Both the position numbers and the translations under genes were made by a program. DNA of 64,000 nt, taken from NCBI GenBank assembly GCA_036702975.1, contig DATNPX010000015.1, positions 122,781 through 186,780 of the forward strand. The letters run 5' to 3'. Every line of letters begins with the position of its first letter. The stretch's first letter is position 1. Below are positions 44,408 to 53,356 of the stretch, one piece after another. The notes beneath the pieces were generated by a model. That model did no database searches. It saw only the letters and a list, made by a program, of their open reading frames with translations, and was not told the DNA's origin. The stretch comes from DATNPX01 sp036702975. GTDB lineage: Bacteria; Cyanobacteriota; Vampirovibrionia; Obscuribacterales; Obscuribacteraceae.

Positions 44408-47199
44408 CCGGATCGAACAATTTCGGATTCGACACTCAGTTTCATGCGCTGCAAGAGACTATCTAGGGCGGGGAAAGACTTCAGTTCAGGATCTTCTTTC
44501 ACTATAGCAATTGCAGTGTTGCGAGCGTCCTCGAGAATCTTCGCATCCTTAACCAGGTCTGCCAAAACGAGATCGGGCAAACCGCTCTGCTTGTAGCCCA
44601 GGAACTCCCCTGGTCCACGGATTTCCAAATCTTTTTCCGCAATTACAAATCCATCGTTCGTCTCAGTCATGATGTTCAAGCGGCTCAATGTCGCTTCAGC
44701 CTGCGAATCTGAGACCAAGTAACAGTAAGATTGTTCAGAGCTACGACCGACTCGCCCCCGCAATTGATGCAACTGCGCAAGACCAAAACGGTCGGCGTTT
44801 TCTATGACCATCACAGTGGCATTTGGTACGTCGACGCCAACTTCCACAACAGTTGTGCAAACAAGAATATCAAATTCATGGTTGCGGAAACTCTCCATAA
44901 CTTCGTCTTTTTCTTGCGCGCTCAGTTTTCCATGCATCAGTCCCACTCGGCGATGCTGGAAATCTTCTGTTCTCAGTCGCTCATACTCTTTAGTAGCAGC
45001 CTTGGCGGATAGGGTCTCTGATTCATCAATCAACGGGAAAACAATATAGACTTGGCGCCCTCTCGTAAGCTGTTCTTCGATTGCTGAACGGATCTGCTTG
45101 CGCTGAGATTGGCGATAGAGCACAGTTTCAATCGGCTTACGCCCCGGCGGCATCTCGTCTATCTCAGAAACATCAAGGTCTCCATGCATTGTAAGCGCCA
45201 TCGTTCGTGGTATCGGCGTAGCTGTCATTGTGAGAAGCTCAGGAGATTGACTCTTGAGCTTCAATTTGGCGCGCTGCTTGACTCCGAATCTGTGTTGCTC
45301 ATCTATTATGATTAAACCGAGATTTTTGAACTCGACATCATCTGTAAGCAGGGCATGGGTGCCGACTGCAATGTGAATCTGACCACTGAGCAGCTCCTGT
45401 CGTATCGACCTTCTCTCTTTTTGTCCTTGTTTGCCTATCACTAAACCGGTTTTCAAACCAAGCGGTGTGATCAGTTTTTGAAATTGACGATAGTGCTGCT
45501 CTGCCAAAATTTCCGTCGGAGCCATCATCGCGCACTGAAATCCATTATCAATCGCCACCATAAAGGCAAGGAGTGCAACGATGGTCTTTCCACTGCCGAC
45601 ATCTCCCTGCACCAGACGGTGCATCGGTTTCGATGAGGCCAGATCTTTAGCTATCTCAGCAAAGACTCTTTCTTGTGCACCAGTCAGCTTAAAGGGAAGA
45701 CTCTGCAGTAGACGGACGACCAAACTGTTCTCCGATTGAACCAGAGAAAGTGCTGTCTCCGTACTTTCGTGTCTATATCGACGGCGGGCTAGATGAAGCT
45801 GAATCGAAAACAATTCATCAAACACCAACCTTCTGCGCGCCGCTTCGCTCTCTTCAAGGTCTTTTGGAAAGTGAATAGCTTTTGCTGCTGCTGCAACTGG
45901 CATCAGCTGCAATCGCTCGCGATGTTCCAGCGGCAACGCATCCTTGAGCAGATTTCCATAAGACTGCAGCGCCTGAAAGATAATATTGCGGAAGTGTCGA
46001 AGACTCATGCCATCAGTCAGAGGATAGACGGGCACCAATCGATTTGTGTGCAAGTGAGACGAGTCGTCAGCCAGATCTTCTGCGCCTTGAACATCGACAT
46101 CGCCCCCTTGTGCGATGATTTCAATCTCCGCATTTTTGAGACACAAACGATTCGAAAACTGATCTCGCTCGACGACGCCGGAAGCAAGCACCTGCGACCC
46201 TTTGGGATATTGGGTCTTGTAACGCTCAAGCAGATATTTGTTTGACTTTCCTCCAACAAAACGAGTAATGAGAATAGTCCCCGTTTCATCGTTGATGGCG
46301 ATGTTCAAAACAGATACGTTTCCGCGTCTCGATTGAAACGCACCAATCGAGCGGATGGTACCAAATATCGTCACCTCCATTCCCGGCTTCAGTTGCCTGA
46401 TATACAAGCGATTTTGAAAATCCAAATGCCGGCGAGGGTAGTGCTTGATCAAATCAGCGACGGTACGGATGCCGAGGCGATTGAGAATATCCTCTGCCTT
46501 CTGCCCGACACCTTTAACTAACCGCACGGGAATCTCCGCCACATCTGAAAGGCTGTATCCATTTTTGATATCCGACTGAGAAAGTTTCGAACCTTTCTCA
46601 GTCGCTAACACCGGTTTTGCCGACGTCGACATTGTAGGTTTTTGAGGAGCCCCCCCGCTTTCAACAGGGTTGTTTGAGTTACGGATTCCAGTTGCTGCGC
46701 CAGAAGTGGCTGGACGCTTCGAAGTCGAGGTGGGTGCCGAGGTTTCGGAACGAACCGTCGCTTGAGGGGAATTATCAGTCACGGCTTTCGCCACCTGTAC
46801 ATCCGAAATATCAGCAGCCTCTGATCTATCTGATTTATCTGATCTATCTGATTTATCTGCCACATCAAGTCCAGCAGTTACATCAGACGGGTCGGTCTCC
46901 AAATTCAAAGGGTTCCAGATCGGCTGTAAAAGTTCTTCTGCTCGTTTGACTATAGAAATCCTCGTACCGACGTCTAAATTCGCATAGTCGCGAAATAAAC
47001 CCCGTATGGTGGACCATACAAGTTCCATCGGATACCGGCGAGCAAGCTTCTCTGACGTTTGACGCATAAAGCGGGAAAATGTCGTGCGCTTTCCCTGCAA
47101 ATTCGCGTAGTAGCTGCGTCTTTCAACAGCGATAGCACGGCGCAACGCCGCCACTTCGGCTTCACGACTCACTGGCGGTCGAAACGTGGTATAGCTCAC
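44404..47199 (-). CDS. recG: ATP-dependent DNA helicase RecG
   Basis: Remodels stalled replication forks and Holliday junctions. 931 residues, longer than the usual 690-700 because of about 200 extra N-terminal residues that include a low-complexity acidic/Ser segment. The conserved wedge/OB domain starts about residue 215 (VRLVKGVGQKAEDILNRLGI, then TVADLIKHYPRRHLDF). Helicase motifs: VQGDVGSGKTIVALLAF, MAPTEILAEQHY, IIDEQHRFGVKQR, TMTATPIPRTMALT, VVEVGVDVPNATVMVIENAD, and QLHQLRGRVGRSSEQSYCYL. GTG 47199 lacks a strong ribosome site. It is coupled to the exported protein at 43580. Confidence 0.96.
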   Translation of the reverse strand: MSYTTFRPPVSREAEVAALRRAIAVERRSYYANLQGKRTTFSRFMRQTSEKLARRYPMELVWSTIRGLFRDYANLDVGTRISIVKRAEELLQPIWNPLNLETDPSDVTAGLDVADKSDRSDKSDRSEAADISDVQVAKAVTDNSPQATVRSETSAPTSTSKRPATSGAATGIRNSNNPVESGGAPQKPTMSTSAKPVLATEKGSKLSQSDIKNGYSLSDVAEIPVRLVKGVGQKAEDILNRLGIRTVADLIKHYPRRHLDFQNRLYIRQLKPGMEVTIFGTIRSIGAFQSRRGNVSVLNIAINDETGTILITRFVGGKSNKYLLERYKTQYPKGSQVLASGVVERDQFSNRLCLKNAEIEIIAQGGDVDVQGAEDLADDSSHLHTNRLVPVYPLTDGMSLRHFRNIIFQALQSYGNLLKDALPLEHRERLQLMPVAAAAKAIHFPKDLEESEAARRRLVFDELFSIQLHLARRRYRHESTETALSLVQSENSLVVRLLQSLPFKLTGAQERVFAEIAKDLASSKPMHRLVQGDVGSGKTIVALLAFMVAIDNGFQCAMMAPTEILAEQHYRQFQKLITPLGLKTGLVIGKQGQKERRSIRQELLSGQIHIAVGTHALLTDDVEFKNLGLIIIDEQHRFGVKQRAKLKLKSQSPELLTMTATPIPRTMALTMHGDLDVSEIDEMPPGRKPIETVLYRQSQRKQIRSAIEEQLTRGRQVYIVFPLIDESETLSAKAATKEYERLRTEDFQHRRVGLMHGKLSAQEKDEVMESFRNHEFDILVCTTVVEVGVDVPNATVMVIENADRFGLAQLHQLRGRVGRSSEQSYCYLVSDSQAEATLSRLNIMTETNDGFVIAEKDLEIRGPGEFLGYKQSGLPDLVLADLVKDAKILEDARNTAIAIVKEDPELKSFPALDSLLQRMKLSVESEIVRSG
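46822..46857. repeat. Four 9-bp tandem repeats within recG
   Basis: TGATCTATC and TGATTTATC alternate twice (4 x 9 bases), encoding a Lys/Arg-alternating Asp-x-Ser run in the N-terminal linker of RecG. Units are in frame, so slippage changes length by three residues. Confidence 0.9.
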
Positions 47200-47326
47200 G
47201 GTACGAACATCTCAAGGGCAGCGCTCTATCAGCTAAGCGTAAGAGAAAGAAACAAAATGCGCCAGTAAAAAAAATACCCAATACGCATAGGCAGCCAATT
47301 AGATATGCGATCGAACTGTCGGAGAT

Positions 47327-47905
47327 TTATTGCAGACGATTGAGAATAAGCTTAGAGATAGCCTTCAGCGTGGCAAACACACCCAAACCTTCTGAGGCAA
47401 CTGCTTCAAAACTAGGCACGCTGCGGGTATTCAATTCGCGCTCCAAACGCTCGATCGGCAAGGCATTCGCCAAATCACGTTTGTTGTATTGCAACACCCA
47501 CGGGATGTTGTCGAGAGTGAGACTGTATTCCTGCAAGTTATCAACCATGTTCTGCAGAGACTCGACATTGTCGCGAGAGCGCATGACATCTGAATCTGCC
47601 ACGAAGATGATGCCGTCGACACCGTTCAGGATCAATTTGCGACTGGCGTTGTATTCGACCTGACCGGGAACTGTGTAAAGGGAAAATCTGGTCTTGAAAC
47701 CCTGCACGCTGCCAAGGTCAAGTGGTAAGAAGTCGAAGAAAAGAGTTCTTTCAGTTTCAGTTGCCAACGAGATAAGTTCGCCGCGCGTTGTAGGCGCCAA
47801 TTGGCTATGAATATATTTGAGATTAGTGGTTTTGCCACCAAGCCCGGTGCCGTAATAAACGATTTTGCAGTTTATCTCTCTCGCAGCGTAGTTTACGAGT
47901 GCCAT
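47327..47905 (-). CDS. MglA-like Ras-superfamily GTPase
   Basis: 192-residue GTP-binding protein. P-loop GTGLGGKTT at residues 19-27, switch II-like TVPGQVEYNASRK, and guanine specificity NKRDLAN. The sequence KYIHSQLAP with the VNYAAREINCKIVYYG start is typical of bacterial MglA, which sets cell polarity and motility with its GAP MglB. No mglB/roadblock gene is adjacent, so its regulator is elsewhere or different. ATG 47905 has AAGG close by. Monocistronic on present evidence. Confidence 0.9.
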   Translation of the reverse strand: MALVNYAAREINCKIVYYGTGLGGKTTNLKYIHSQLAPTTRGELISLATETERTLFFDFLPLDLGSVQGFKTRFSLYTVPGQVEYNASRKLILNGVDGIIFVADSDVMRSRDNVESLQNMVDNLQEYSLTLDNIPWVLQYNKRDLANALPIERLERELNTRSVPSFEAVASEGLGVFATLKAISKLILNRLQ

Positions 47906-48400
47906 CCTTGATTTCCTATTCTGCTGTCGCAGCTCCTCATAAACTGAAAGACCTTGCCAATACCAACACTGATGCTTCCTCGCAAGGAATTGATACCATG
48001 ATTTGCTTAGTAATAAAAGTCATTCTGAATGAAGTGATGAAGTTTCGTCTACTGTAATCCGACTTTTTTTTCGCAAAACCGGCCAACGCCGTCTTGACAG
48101 CCAATTGCCACTCACGACTGTACCCCCAAAAACAGACTACCATGTTCACCGTCAGTACATCAGAGAATTAAGTGTAAAAGTTCCTATCGTGCTTACTACT
48201 GGATAACTAATTTTTTGTATGTGCATATAAACCCATATGCTAAAATTTTTAATCCTTGTAAACGGCTCGTCTGCACTCCCGTCTCGATAAAGACGGCGCA
48301 AGTACGCGAAGCGGTGGAGCTCAGCCCCAGCGCAGCGAACTCCCCGCAAGCCGCAGCAAGGGTACGGTTCGTTTCTGTCAGTTTTAGTTTGGAAGGAATT
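47906..48400 (+). other. Divergent GTPase/rpmB intergenic region with rpmB leader
   Basis: No gene seen. An extended -10 (TGCTAAAAT, 48238-48246) predicts a transcript start near 48253 and a GC-rich leader of about 150 bases before rpmB. The leader includes the perfect hairpin CCGTCT-CGATAA-AGACGG (48279-48296). On the GTPase side, CATTC-T-GAATG at about 48023-48033 is a small palindrome. Confidence 0.45.
48238..48246 (+). promoter_or_regulatory. Extended -10 promoter of rpmB
   Basis: TGCTAAAAT is an extended -10 with a TTGTAT -35-like box about 20 bases upstream. It is placed correctly for a long leader transcript of rpmB. Confidence 0.5.
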
Positions 48401-48604
48401 ATGGCTAAACGTTGTGATGTTTGCGGAAAGGGTCCCACCACGGGATTCGGGTATACCTTTTTGCGTTCCCACTACAATCCGCACAGCAAACGCCGCTGGT
48501 TGCCAAACCTGCAGCCTGTGCGCGCTCTCGTCAAGAACACCATCAAACGCATGAAAGTTTGCACGTCTTGCATCAAAGCCGGCAAAATTCAACGCGCAGT
48601 CTAA
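48401..48604 (+). CDS. rpmB: 50S ribosomal protein L28
   Basis: 67 residues from ATG 48401, with GGAAGGA just upstream. Zinc-ribbon form of L28, with Cys5/Cys8 (CDVC) and Cys54/Cys57 (CTSC). The body GYTFLRSHYNPHSKRRWLPN is family-typical. Longer readings upstream are not needed. It is preceded by a structured leader and convergent with hslO. Confidence 0.97.
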   Translation: MAKRCDVCGKGPTTGFGYTFLRSHYNPHSKRRWLPNLQPVRALVKNTIKRMKVCTSCIKAGKIQRAV

Positions 48605-48652
48605 AACTCTTAGAATTCGAAAGAATTCAAAGCAGGTTTAGAACGATCAGTC

Positions 48653-48691
48653 CAGCGGTCCCAAGAGCCGAAAGGTTAGCTTGGACCGCTG
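48653..48691. terminator. Hairpin between convergent rpmB and hslO
   Basis: CAGCGGTCC at 48653-48661 pairs with GGACCGCTG at 48683-48691, extended by CAAG/CTTG with one bulged base. There is no long T run on either side, so termination would be imperfect. It could serve both genes. Confidence 0.45.
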
Positions 48692-48698
48692 ATTTGGA

Positions 48699-49574
48699 TT
48701 ATCGGCCTCTCGCCAAGTCGAGCAACCCTTGCTTATTCACGTAATAAAACTCGTTGCAGAAATGACAACGCCCTTCGGCTTGACCGTCTTCCTCGGCCAT
48801 GGAAAGCAAGTCTTTTTTGTCAAAAACCTTTAAAGCCTCAACAAATCGTTCACTGGAGCACTTACAAGCAAACGACAACGGTCGCACTTCACCGATAGGC
48901 TGTACATCAAATCCGTTCAGGATTCTGTTCAAAATCGCTTCAAGAGTCATCCCTCGTCGCATTAAAAAAGTGAACGTGCCAAAGGTCGTTATGTTGTTCT
49001 CTATTTTGCAAATGGTCTCTTCCGTGTGATCTGGCAGGAGCTGAACAATCAAACCGCCTGCGGCTTCAACACCTTTGCGGTTGAGATGAGCGCCTACGAC
49101 AACGATAGAACCAGTTTGGTCGGAAGTGACAAGATAACGATTGACATCCTCGCCAATCTCACCTGAAGCCAACTCGACCGTCGACATATGCGGACGTCCA
49201 AAACCGTGATCGATAGTCACATGCAGATAACCGGTCTTGCCAACAGCGCCACCAACATCAAAATTTCCAAGCGAGTTCAAGGGTAGTTCAAGTTGCGGAT
49301 TGTCCACGTAACCGCGGACAGTTCCCTTTGGATAAGCATCAACGTAGATCTTTCCTATGGGCCCGTTGCCTTGAAACTTGAGCATTACCTGACCATCACG
49401 GGCTACGACCGGTGCCAGCAGTGCGCCTGCAGTCAGCGCTCTGCCCAGGGCGGCCGTTGCCGTAAATGAGAGATTATGGCGGCGTCTTGCTACCTCGACC
49501 AGATTAGTCGTTGAGGCGATTACTGCGCGGATGGTGCCGTCGCCGGAAATCGCCCTAAGAATGCCATCTTCCAT
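48699..49574 (-). CDS. hslO: Redox-regulated chaperone Hsp33
   Basis: Holdase chaperone activated by oxidation. 291 residues. Substrate-binding core with AALGRALTAGALLAP, GPIGKIYVDAYPKGTVRGYV and SLGNFDVGGAVGKTGYLHVT. The zinc/redox switch cysteines are Cys237 and Cys239 (CKC) and Cys270 and Cys273 (CHFC), complete, so the protein should be redox-active. ATG 49574 follows AGAGGGG. Confidence 0.97.
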   Translation of the reverse strand: MEDGILRAISGDGTIRAVIASTTNLVEVARRRHNLSFTATAALGRALTAGALLAPVVARDGQVMLKFQGNGPIGKIYVDAYPKGTVRGYVDNPQLELPLNSLGNFDVGGAVGKTGYLHVTIDHGFGRPHMSTVELASGEIGEDVNRYLVTSDQTGSIVVVGAHLNRKGVEAAGGLIVQLLPDHTEETICKIENNITTFGTFTFLMRRGMTLEAILNRILNGFDVQPIGEVRPLSFACKCSSERFVEALKVFDKKDLLSMAEEDGQAEGRCHFCNEFYYVNKQGLLDLARGR

Positions 49575-50021
49575 GATTCCCCTCTACTCTACCTAAGCCG
49601 GAGTCCAGGGTGCGTCGAAAGTATTGAACAATCAGAAAGACTTGAAGGGCGTGAAGAGCTTGAACAATGACTAGCGGATAGACTTTCGTAGGGAGGATGC
49701 TCACTATCGACCGACATCTCGCTTCTCCTTGGGCTAACGAATCATCTAAGTTCGACTACTTCGATTTACCACTTCGACTTGTTTTGATCGCCATTCAGCT
49801 CCCATCCGATTCAAATATTCTAGCAGTTTTATCATTTTTTAACAGTCCTATTTTTCAGCCAGGACCTGTATCGGCGGGAAGGAAATTGACACGATTCGAT
49901 ATATCCAATGCGTAAGAAAAGACGTCGGCAAACTTTCCACCGGTCACCATAGACGGTGATTGACGCCACGCCATAAAGGTTTCTGTTTGCTAGACAACAA
50001 TTTGCAGTAACTGAAAAAACC
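49575..50021. other. Intergenic region, nothing convincing
   Basis: 447 bases between hslO and prmC. A 72-codon plus-strand frame starts one base after GGGAGG, too close for normal initiation. No clear hairpin or repeat was seen. Confidence 0.4.
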
Positions 50022-50900
50022 TTAGCTGTGAGCGCTCAGCACTCTGTCTACACCGTTTAGGTCTGAGCAAATACCGATCTGCGTCCATCCTTGTTCGCTA
50101 AAAATAGATTGGCAATCGCTCGCTTGCCCGTCGCCAAGTTCGCAAAGCAGCCAACCGCCTGCGATTTTGTTGAAAGCGAATCTTGTTGTGCGAGCCAGCT
50201 CACGATAGTATCCCAAGCCGTCCTCTCCCGAACCGAACAACGCTTTATGCGGCTCGTGGTCGAGAACTTCCGGCGCCAGTGTGGGCTTGAGACTCTCTGC
50301 TATGTAGGGCGGATTGGAGACAATAATATCCAAGTCCAGCGGTACATGTTCCTGCCAGTTGCCGCGCACAAATTGTATTCGCTCAAATACCCCATTCAAG
50401 GCTGCGTTTTGCTGAGCGACTCGGAACGGAATCTCTTCCAGTTCGACAGCCAGGATCTTCGCGTGTGGCATCTTCACGGCTAGAGCAACCGCGATTGCGC
50501 CACTGCCGGTGCCGATGTCCATAATGTATGGATTGAGCAGTTGTTCTTTTCTTACGGTCTCGACTGTCGCCTCGACCAGGGCTTCAGTGTCGGAGCGTGG
50601 AATGAAGACGCCAGGCTCAACTGAAAATCTTAGCCCCATGAAACTGGTGTGTCCAAGAATATACTGCAGCGGTACACGCTTCTTTCGCTCTCTCAAAATG
50701 TGCTCGATGCGCGTGTTCCATTCCTCTTTGAGCGACCCCTCAAATAGTATCTGCTGGGCGACAGACAGTCCTGATACGTCTTTGGTAATCCACTCGCTTT
50801 CGGCAGTGGCTTCGGCAGGCTCAAGACCGACCTTAAGAAGGCGCTCTTTTATCCGTCTCTTTAAATCGAGCAATTGATTCTGAATGACAAGCTCCTCCAC
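50022..50900 (-). CDS. prmC: Release factor glutamine methyltransferase
   Basis: Methylates the Gln of the GGQ motif in release factors, including the PrfA encoded upstream. 292 residues. Helical N-terminal domain (about 1-95), then SAM-binding MDIGTGSGAIAVALAVK and the catalytic NPPY in IVSNPPYIAES, plus FIPRSDTEALVE. GTG 50900 lies just after a purine-rich stretch. It follows prfA by 82 bases on the same strand, the usual prfA-prmC order. Confidence 0.95.
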   Translation of the reverse strand: MEELVIQNQLLDLKRRIKERLLKVGLEPAEATAESEWITKDVSGLSVAQQILFEGSLKEEWNTRIEHILRERKKRVPLQYILGHTSFMGLRFSVEPGVFIPRSDTEALVEATVETVRKEQLLNPYIMDIGTGSGAIAVALAVKMPHAKILAVELEEIPFRVAQQNAALNGVFERIQFVRGNWQEHVPLDLDIIVSNPPYIAESLKPTLAPEVLDHEPHKALFGSGEDGLGYYRELARTTRFAFNKIAGGWLLCELGDGQASDCQSIFSEQGWTQIGICSDLNGVDRVLSAHS

Positions 50901-50982
50901 CTTTCCAGCCCTAAAGGACCGCTCGTTCAGTCGCTCAAGCTCGATTCAAACCCGGTGGCACATCGCTGTCATCAAGTGCTTT

Positions 50983-52068
50983 CTATACGAGCTGCGTAGA
51001 TTCCATCAAAAGACGTTGTTGCTCGGCTAAAATACTCGCCTCGATAACGCGGTCTAGTTCACCTTCGAGAACCTGCTGAAGACTGAAGTTCATGTTCAAG
51101 CGATGGTCGGTAAGACGATTGTCTTTGTAGTTATAAGTGCGAATTTTTTCCGAGCGGTCGCCTGTGCCAACTTGCTGTTTGCGTTGATCATAGATAGCTT
51201 GCTGGCGTGCTTCCAACTCCATTTTGTAGAGCTTGTTTCGAAGAATCTGTTTGGCTCGTTCTTTGTTCTGCAATTGGCTGCGTTCCTCAGAACAGGCAAC
51301 CATGATGCCTGATGGTTTGTGCACGATGCGCACCGCAGTCTCCACCTTATTTACATTCTGGCCACCGGCACCACCAGAACGCATAGTTGAAATTTCCAGA
51401 TCTTTTTCATCAAGCTGCACATCGATTTCATCAGCTTCCGGCATCACCGCCACTGTCGCAGTCGAAGTGTGCACACGTCCTTGCGCTTCAGTTGCTGGCA
51501 CTCGCTGCACTCGATGTACACCTGATTCGAACTTAAACTTGGAGTAAGCGCCCTCACCCTTCAAGCTGACAATGACTTCTTTATAGCCGCCTAACTCGCC
51601 TTCGCTGGCGCTCGCTATCTCAGAAGTCCAGTGCATTTTGTCGGCGTAGCGCAAATACATTCTTAGCAAGTCGCCGGCAAATAGCGATGCCTCATCGCCA
51701 CCTGTACCTGCTCTGATTTCAACCATGATGTCTTTGTCGTCGTTTGGATCTTGCGGCAGGAGCAGCAAACGCAACTCTTGTTCCAGCTCTTCTTCGCGTT
51801 TTTTGTTGGTGGCGAGCTCTTGTTCGAACTCTTCTCGCATGTCTTTGTCTGTTTCAGTGCGCACGATCTGCTGGATGTCTTCGATATCTTTATCGACTTG
51901 CTGCCAGTCGTGGAAAGTCTTCACTGTGCGCTCAAGCGATGCTCTTGCACGACCGAGACGCTTAGCATTTGCTTGGTCTTGAAAAACCGCAGGGTCGCCC
52001 AATTTTTCTTCGAGTTCCTGATAGGTCTGCTCGATCTCTTTCAGTTTTTCTACAAGATGCTGGTCCAT
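50983..52068 (-). CDS. prfA: Peptide chain release factor 1
   Basis: Terminates translation at UAA and UAG. 361 residues from ATG 52068; readings starting further upstream would run into tRNA-Ser. The GGQ motif is in SGGAGGQNVNKVETAVR, where the Gln is the PrmC target. A long helical domain 1 (LKEIEQTYQELEEKLGDP) and MVEIRAGTGGDEASLFAGDL complete the RF1 pattern. Confidence 0.96.
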   Translation of the reverse strand: MDQHLVEKLKEIEQTYQELEEKLGDPAVFQDQANAKRLGRARASLERTVKTFHDWQQVDKDIEDIQQIVRTETDKDMREEFEQELATNKKREEELEQELRLLLLPQDPNDDKDIMVEIRAGTGGDEASLFAGDLLRMYLRYADKMHWTSEIASASEGELGGYKEVIVSLKGEGAYSKFKFESGVHRVQRVPATEAQGRVHTSTATVAVMPEADEIDVQLDEKDLEISTMRSGGAGGQNVNKVETAVRIVHKPSGIMVACSEERSQLQNKERAKQILRNKLYKMELEARQQAIYDQRKQQVGTGDRSEKIRTYNYKDNRLTDHRLNMNFSLQQVLEGELDRVIEASILAEQQRLLMESTQLV

Positions 52069-52106
52069 ACGCCTATGATGCCGCGCCCATGTGGCTTTTT
52101 GAAGAA

Positions 52107-52194
52107 CGGAGAGGGAGGGATTCGAACCCTCGCTGACCTTTTGGGCCAGACGGTCTTTCCAGGACCGCACGTTAGACCACTCCGACACCTCTCC
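52107..52194 (-). tRNA. tRNA-Ser (anticodon GGA)
   Basis: Minus strand, 88 bases: acceptor GGAGAGG pairs with CCTCTCC, discriminator G at 52107. D arm, anticodon loop CTGGAAA (anticodon GGA), a long variable arm (TGGCCCAAAAGGTCA region) typical of tRNA-Ser, and T loop TTCGAAT. CCA not encoded. It lies just upstream of prfA. Confidence 0.95.
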
Positions 52195-52361
52195 GAGTAA
52201 TCAGGAAAGCCATTATAGCGGATGTCCAGTTCTTGATTGCTTTCGTGACGTGATGGCTTCGCAGAACCTCACGTTTCTCATTGACAACGTGGAGCCGCAC
52301 CGAATCGAGACCAGGAGTCGGAGACTCGCAATCGGACCTACGCAGTCATACGTATACAGAT

Positions 52362-53183
52362 TTAAACTCGCGATAATTGTTGCTTAATGCGCTTTTGAGC
52401 AGACTCGATCAACGGTACGAAGTCTTCAGACGACAAGCTCGCACCACCAACGAGCGCACCATCAACATCCGGCTGAGCCATCAATTCGTCAATGGTGGAA
52501 GCTTTTACGCTGCCGCCATAAAGTATGGAGACGAAGTCACCGGCATTGCTGCGCTCTTTCTTAGCGTCTTGGTTGTAGAAATCAGAAACTGTGTGCCGGA
52601 TAATCTGCGCCACTCGATTTGCTTCCGCGCTTTCGCAGGTTTTGCCTGTTCCAATTGCCCAAACCGGTTCATATGCGATAACGAGACTCTTTGTCTCTTC
52701 CTCCGGAATGTCAGCCAGCGCAGCACCTACCTGCCTACGCACAACCGAGTCGGTCAAATTCGCTTCACGCTCGTCAAGCGATTCGCCTACACAAACTATA
52801 GGAATGAGCTTGTGTTCGATAGCTGATTTCAACTTGAGGTTTACACTGCTGTTGGTCTCGCCGAAAAATTGACGGCGTTCGGAATGTCCGATGATCACAT
52901 ATTCGACACTGAGATCAGTAAGCATAGTTGGCGAAATTTCGCCTGTAAAGGCGCCACTGGTGCGGTGGTCCATGTTCTGCGCACCGACAGTTACCGAGCT
53001 GTGATTCGTCGCCTGCACCACGTCGTACAAGGCAGTAAATGGGGGGCAGAGCACTATCTCAGGCAGATCCTTGTGATTTTTTACGGCAGCAACGACCGCC
53101 TCTGCTAATTCGCGGGCTTTGTGCCGCGTCTTGTGCATTTTCCAGTTACCGGCAATGATGGTGGTTCGGGTAATCTCACTCAC
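52362..53183 (-). CDS. tpiA: Triosephosphate isomerase
   Basis: Interconverts dihydroxyacetone phosphate and glyceraldehyde 3-phosphate. 273 residues, slightly long. Substrate Lys in AGNWKMHKTR, electrophile His in IIGHSERRQFFGE, catalytic Glu in AYEPVWAIGTGKT, and phosphate grip ILYGGSVK with GALVGGASL. GTG 53183 follows GAGGAG at 9-base spacing. Divergent from lipA; no other glycolytic genes nearby. Confidence 0.97.
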   Translation of the reverse strand: MSEITRTTIIAGNWKMHKTRHKARELAEAVVAAVKNHKDLPEIVLCPPFTALYDVVQATNHSSVTVGAQNMDHRTSGAFTGEISPTMLTDLSVEYVIIGHSERRQFFGETNSSVNLKLKSAIEHKLIPIVCVGESLDEREANLTDSVVRRQVGAALADIPEEETKSLVIAYEPVWAIGTGKTCESAEANRVAQIIRHTVSDFYNQDAKKERSNAGDFVSILYGGSVKASTIDELMAQPDVDGALVGGASLSSEDFVPLIESAQKRIKQQLSRV

Positions 53184-53356
53184 GGCTCAAACTCCTCTTT
53201 TTGAGAAGCCAACATTTTACAAGATAGCCGTCGGCTGTCAGGTGACGGCTAGAAACATCGTCACAAATGAAAAGAATGAAGTGCATCTCAAGATGCCTGT
53301 CCGAAAAAGGTCCTTCAATACCCTAAAATACAAAGACTATCGAACTTGAGGTCTCC

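Noticed and set aside
47170..47235. tRNA-like segment (GCTTAGCTGATAGAGC on the minus strand) upstream of recG
   Set aside because: No pairing acceptor or anticodon stem; could be a decayed tRNA remnant but unsupported.
49697..49915. 72-codon frame after hslO
   Set aside because: GGGAGG lies only one base before the ATG and the composition is not protein-like.
52069..52188. Longer N-terminus for PrfA
   Set aside because: It would be translated from within tRNA-Ser; the family start is at 52068.
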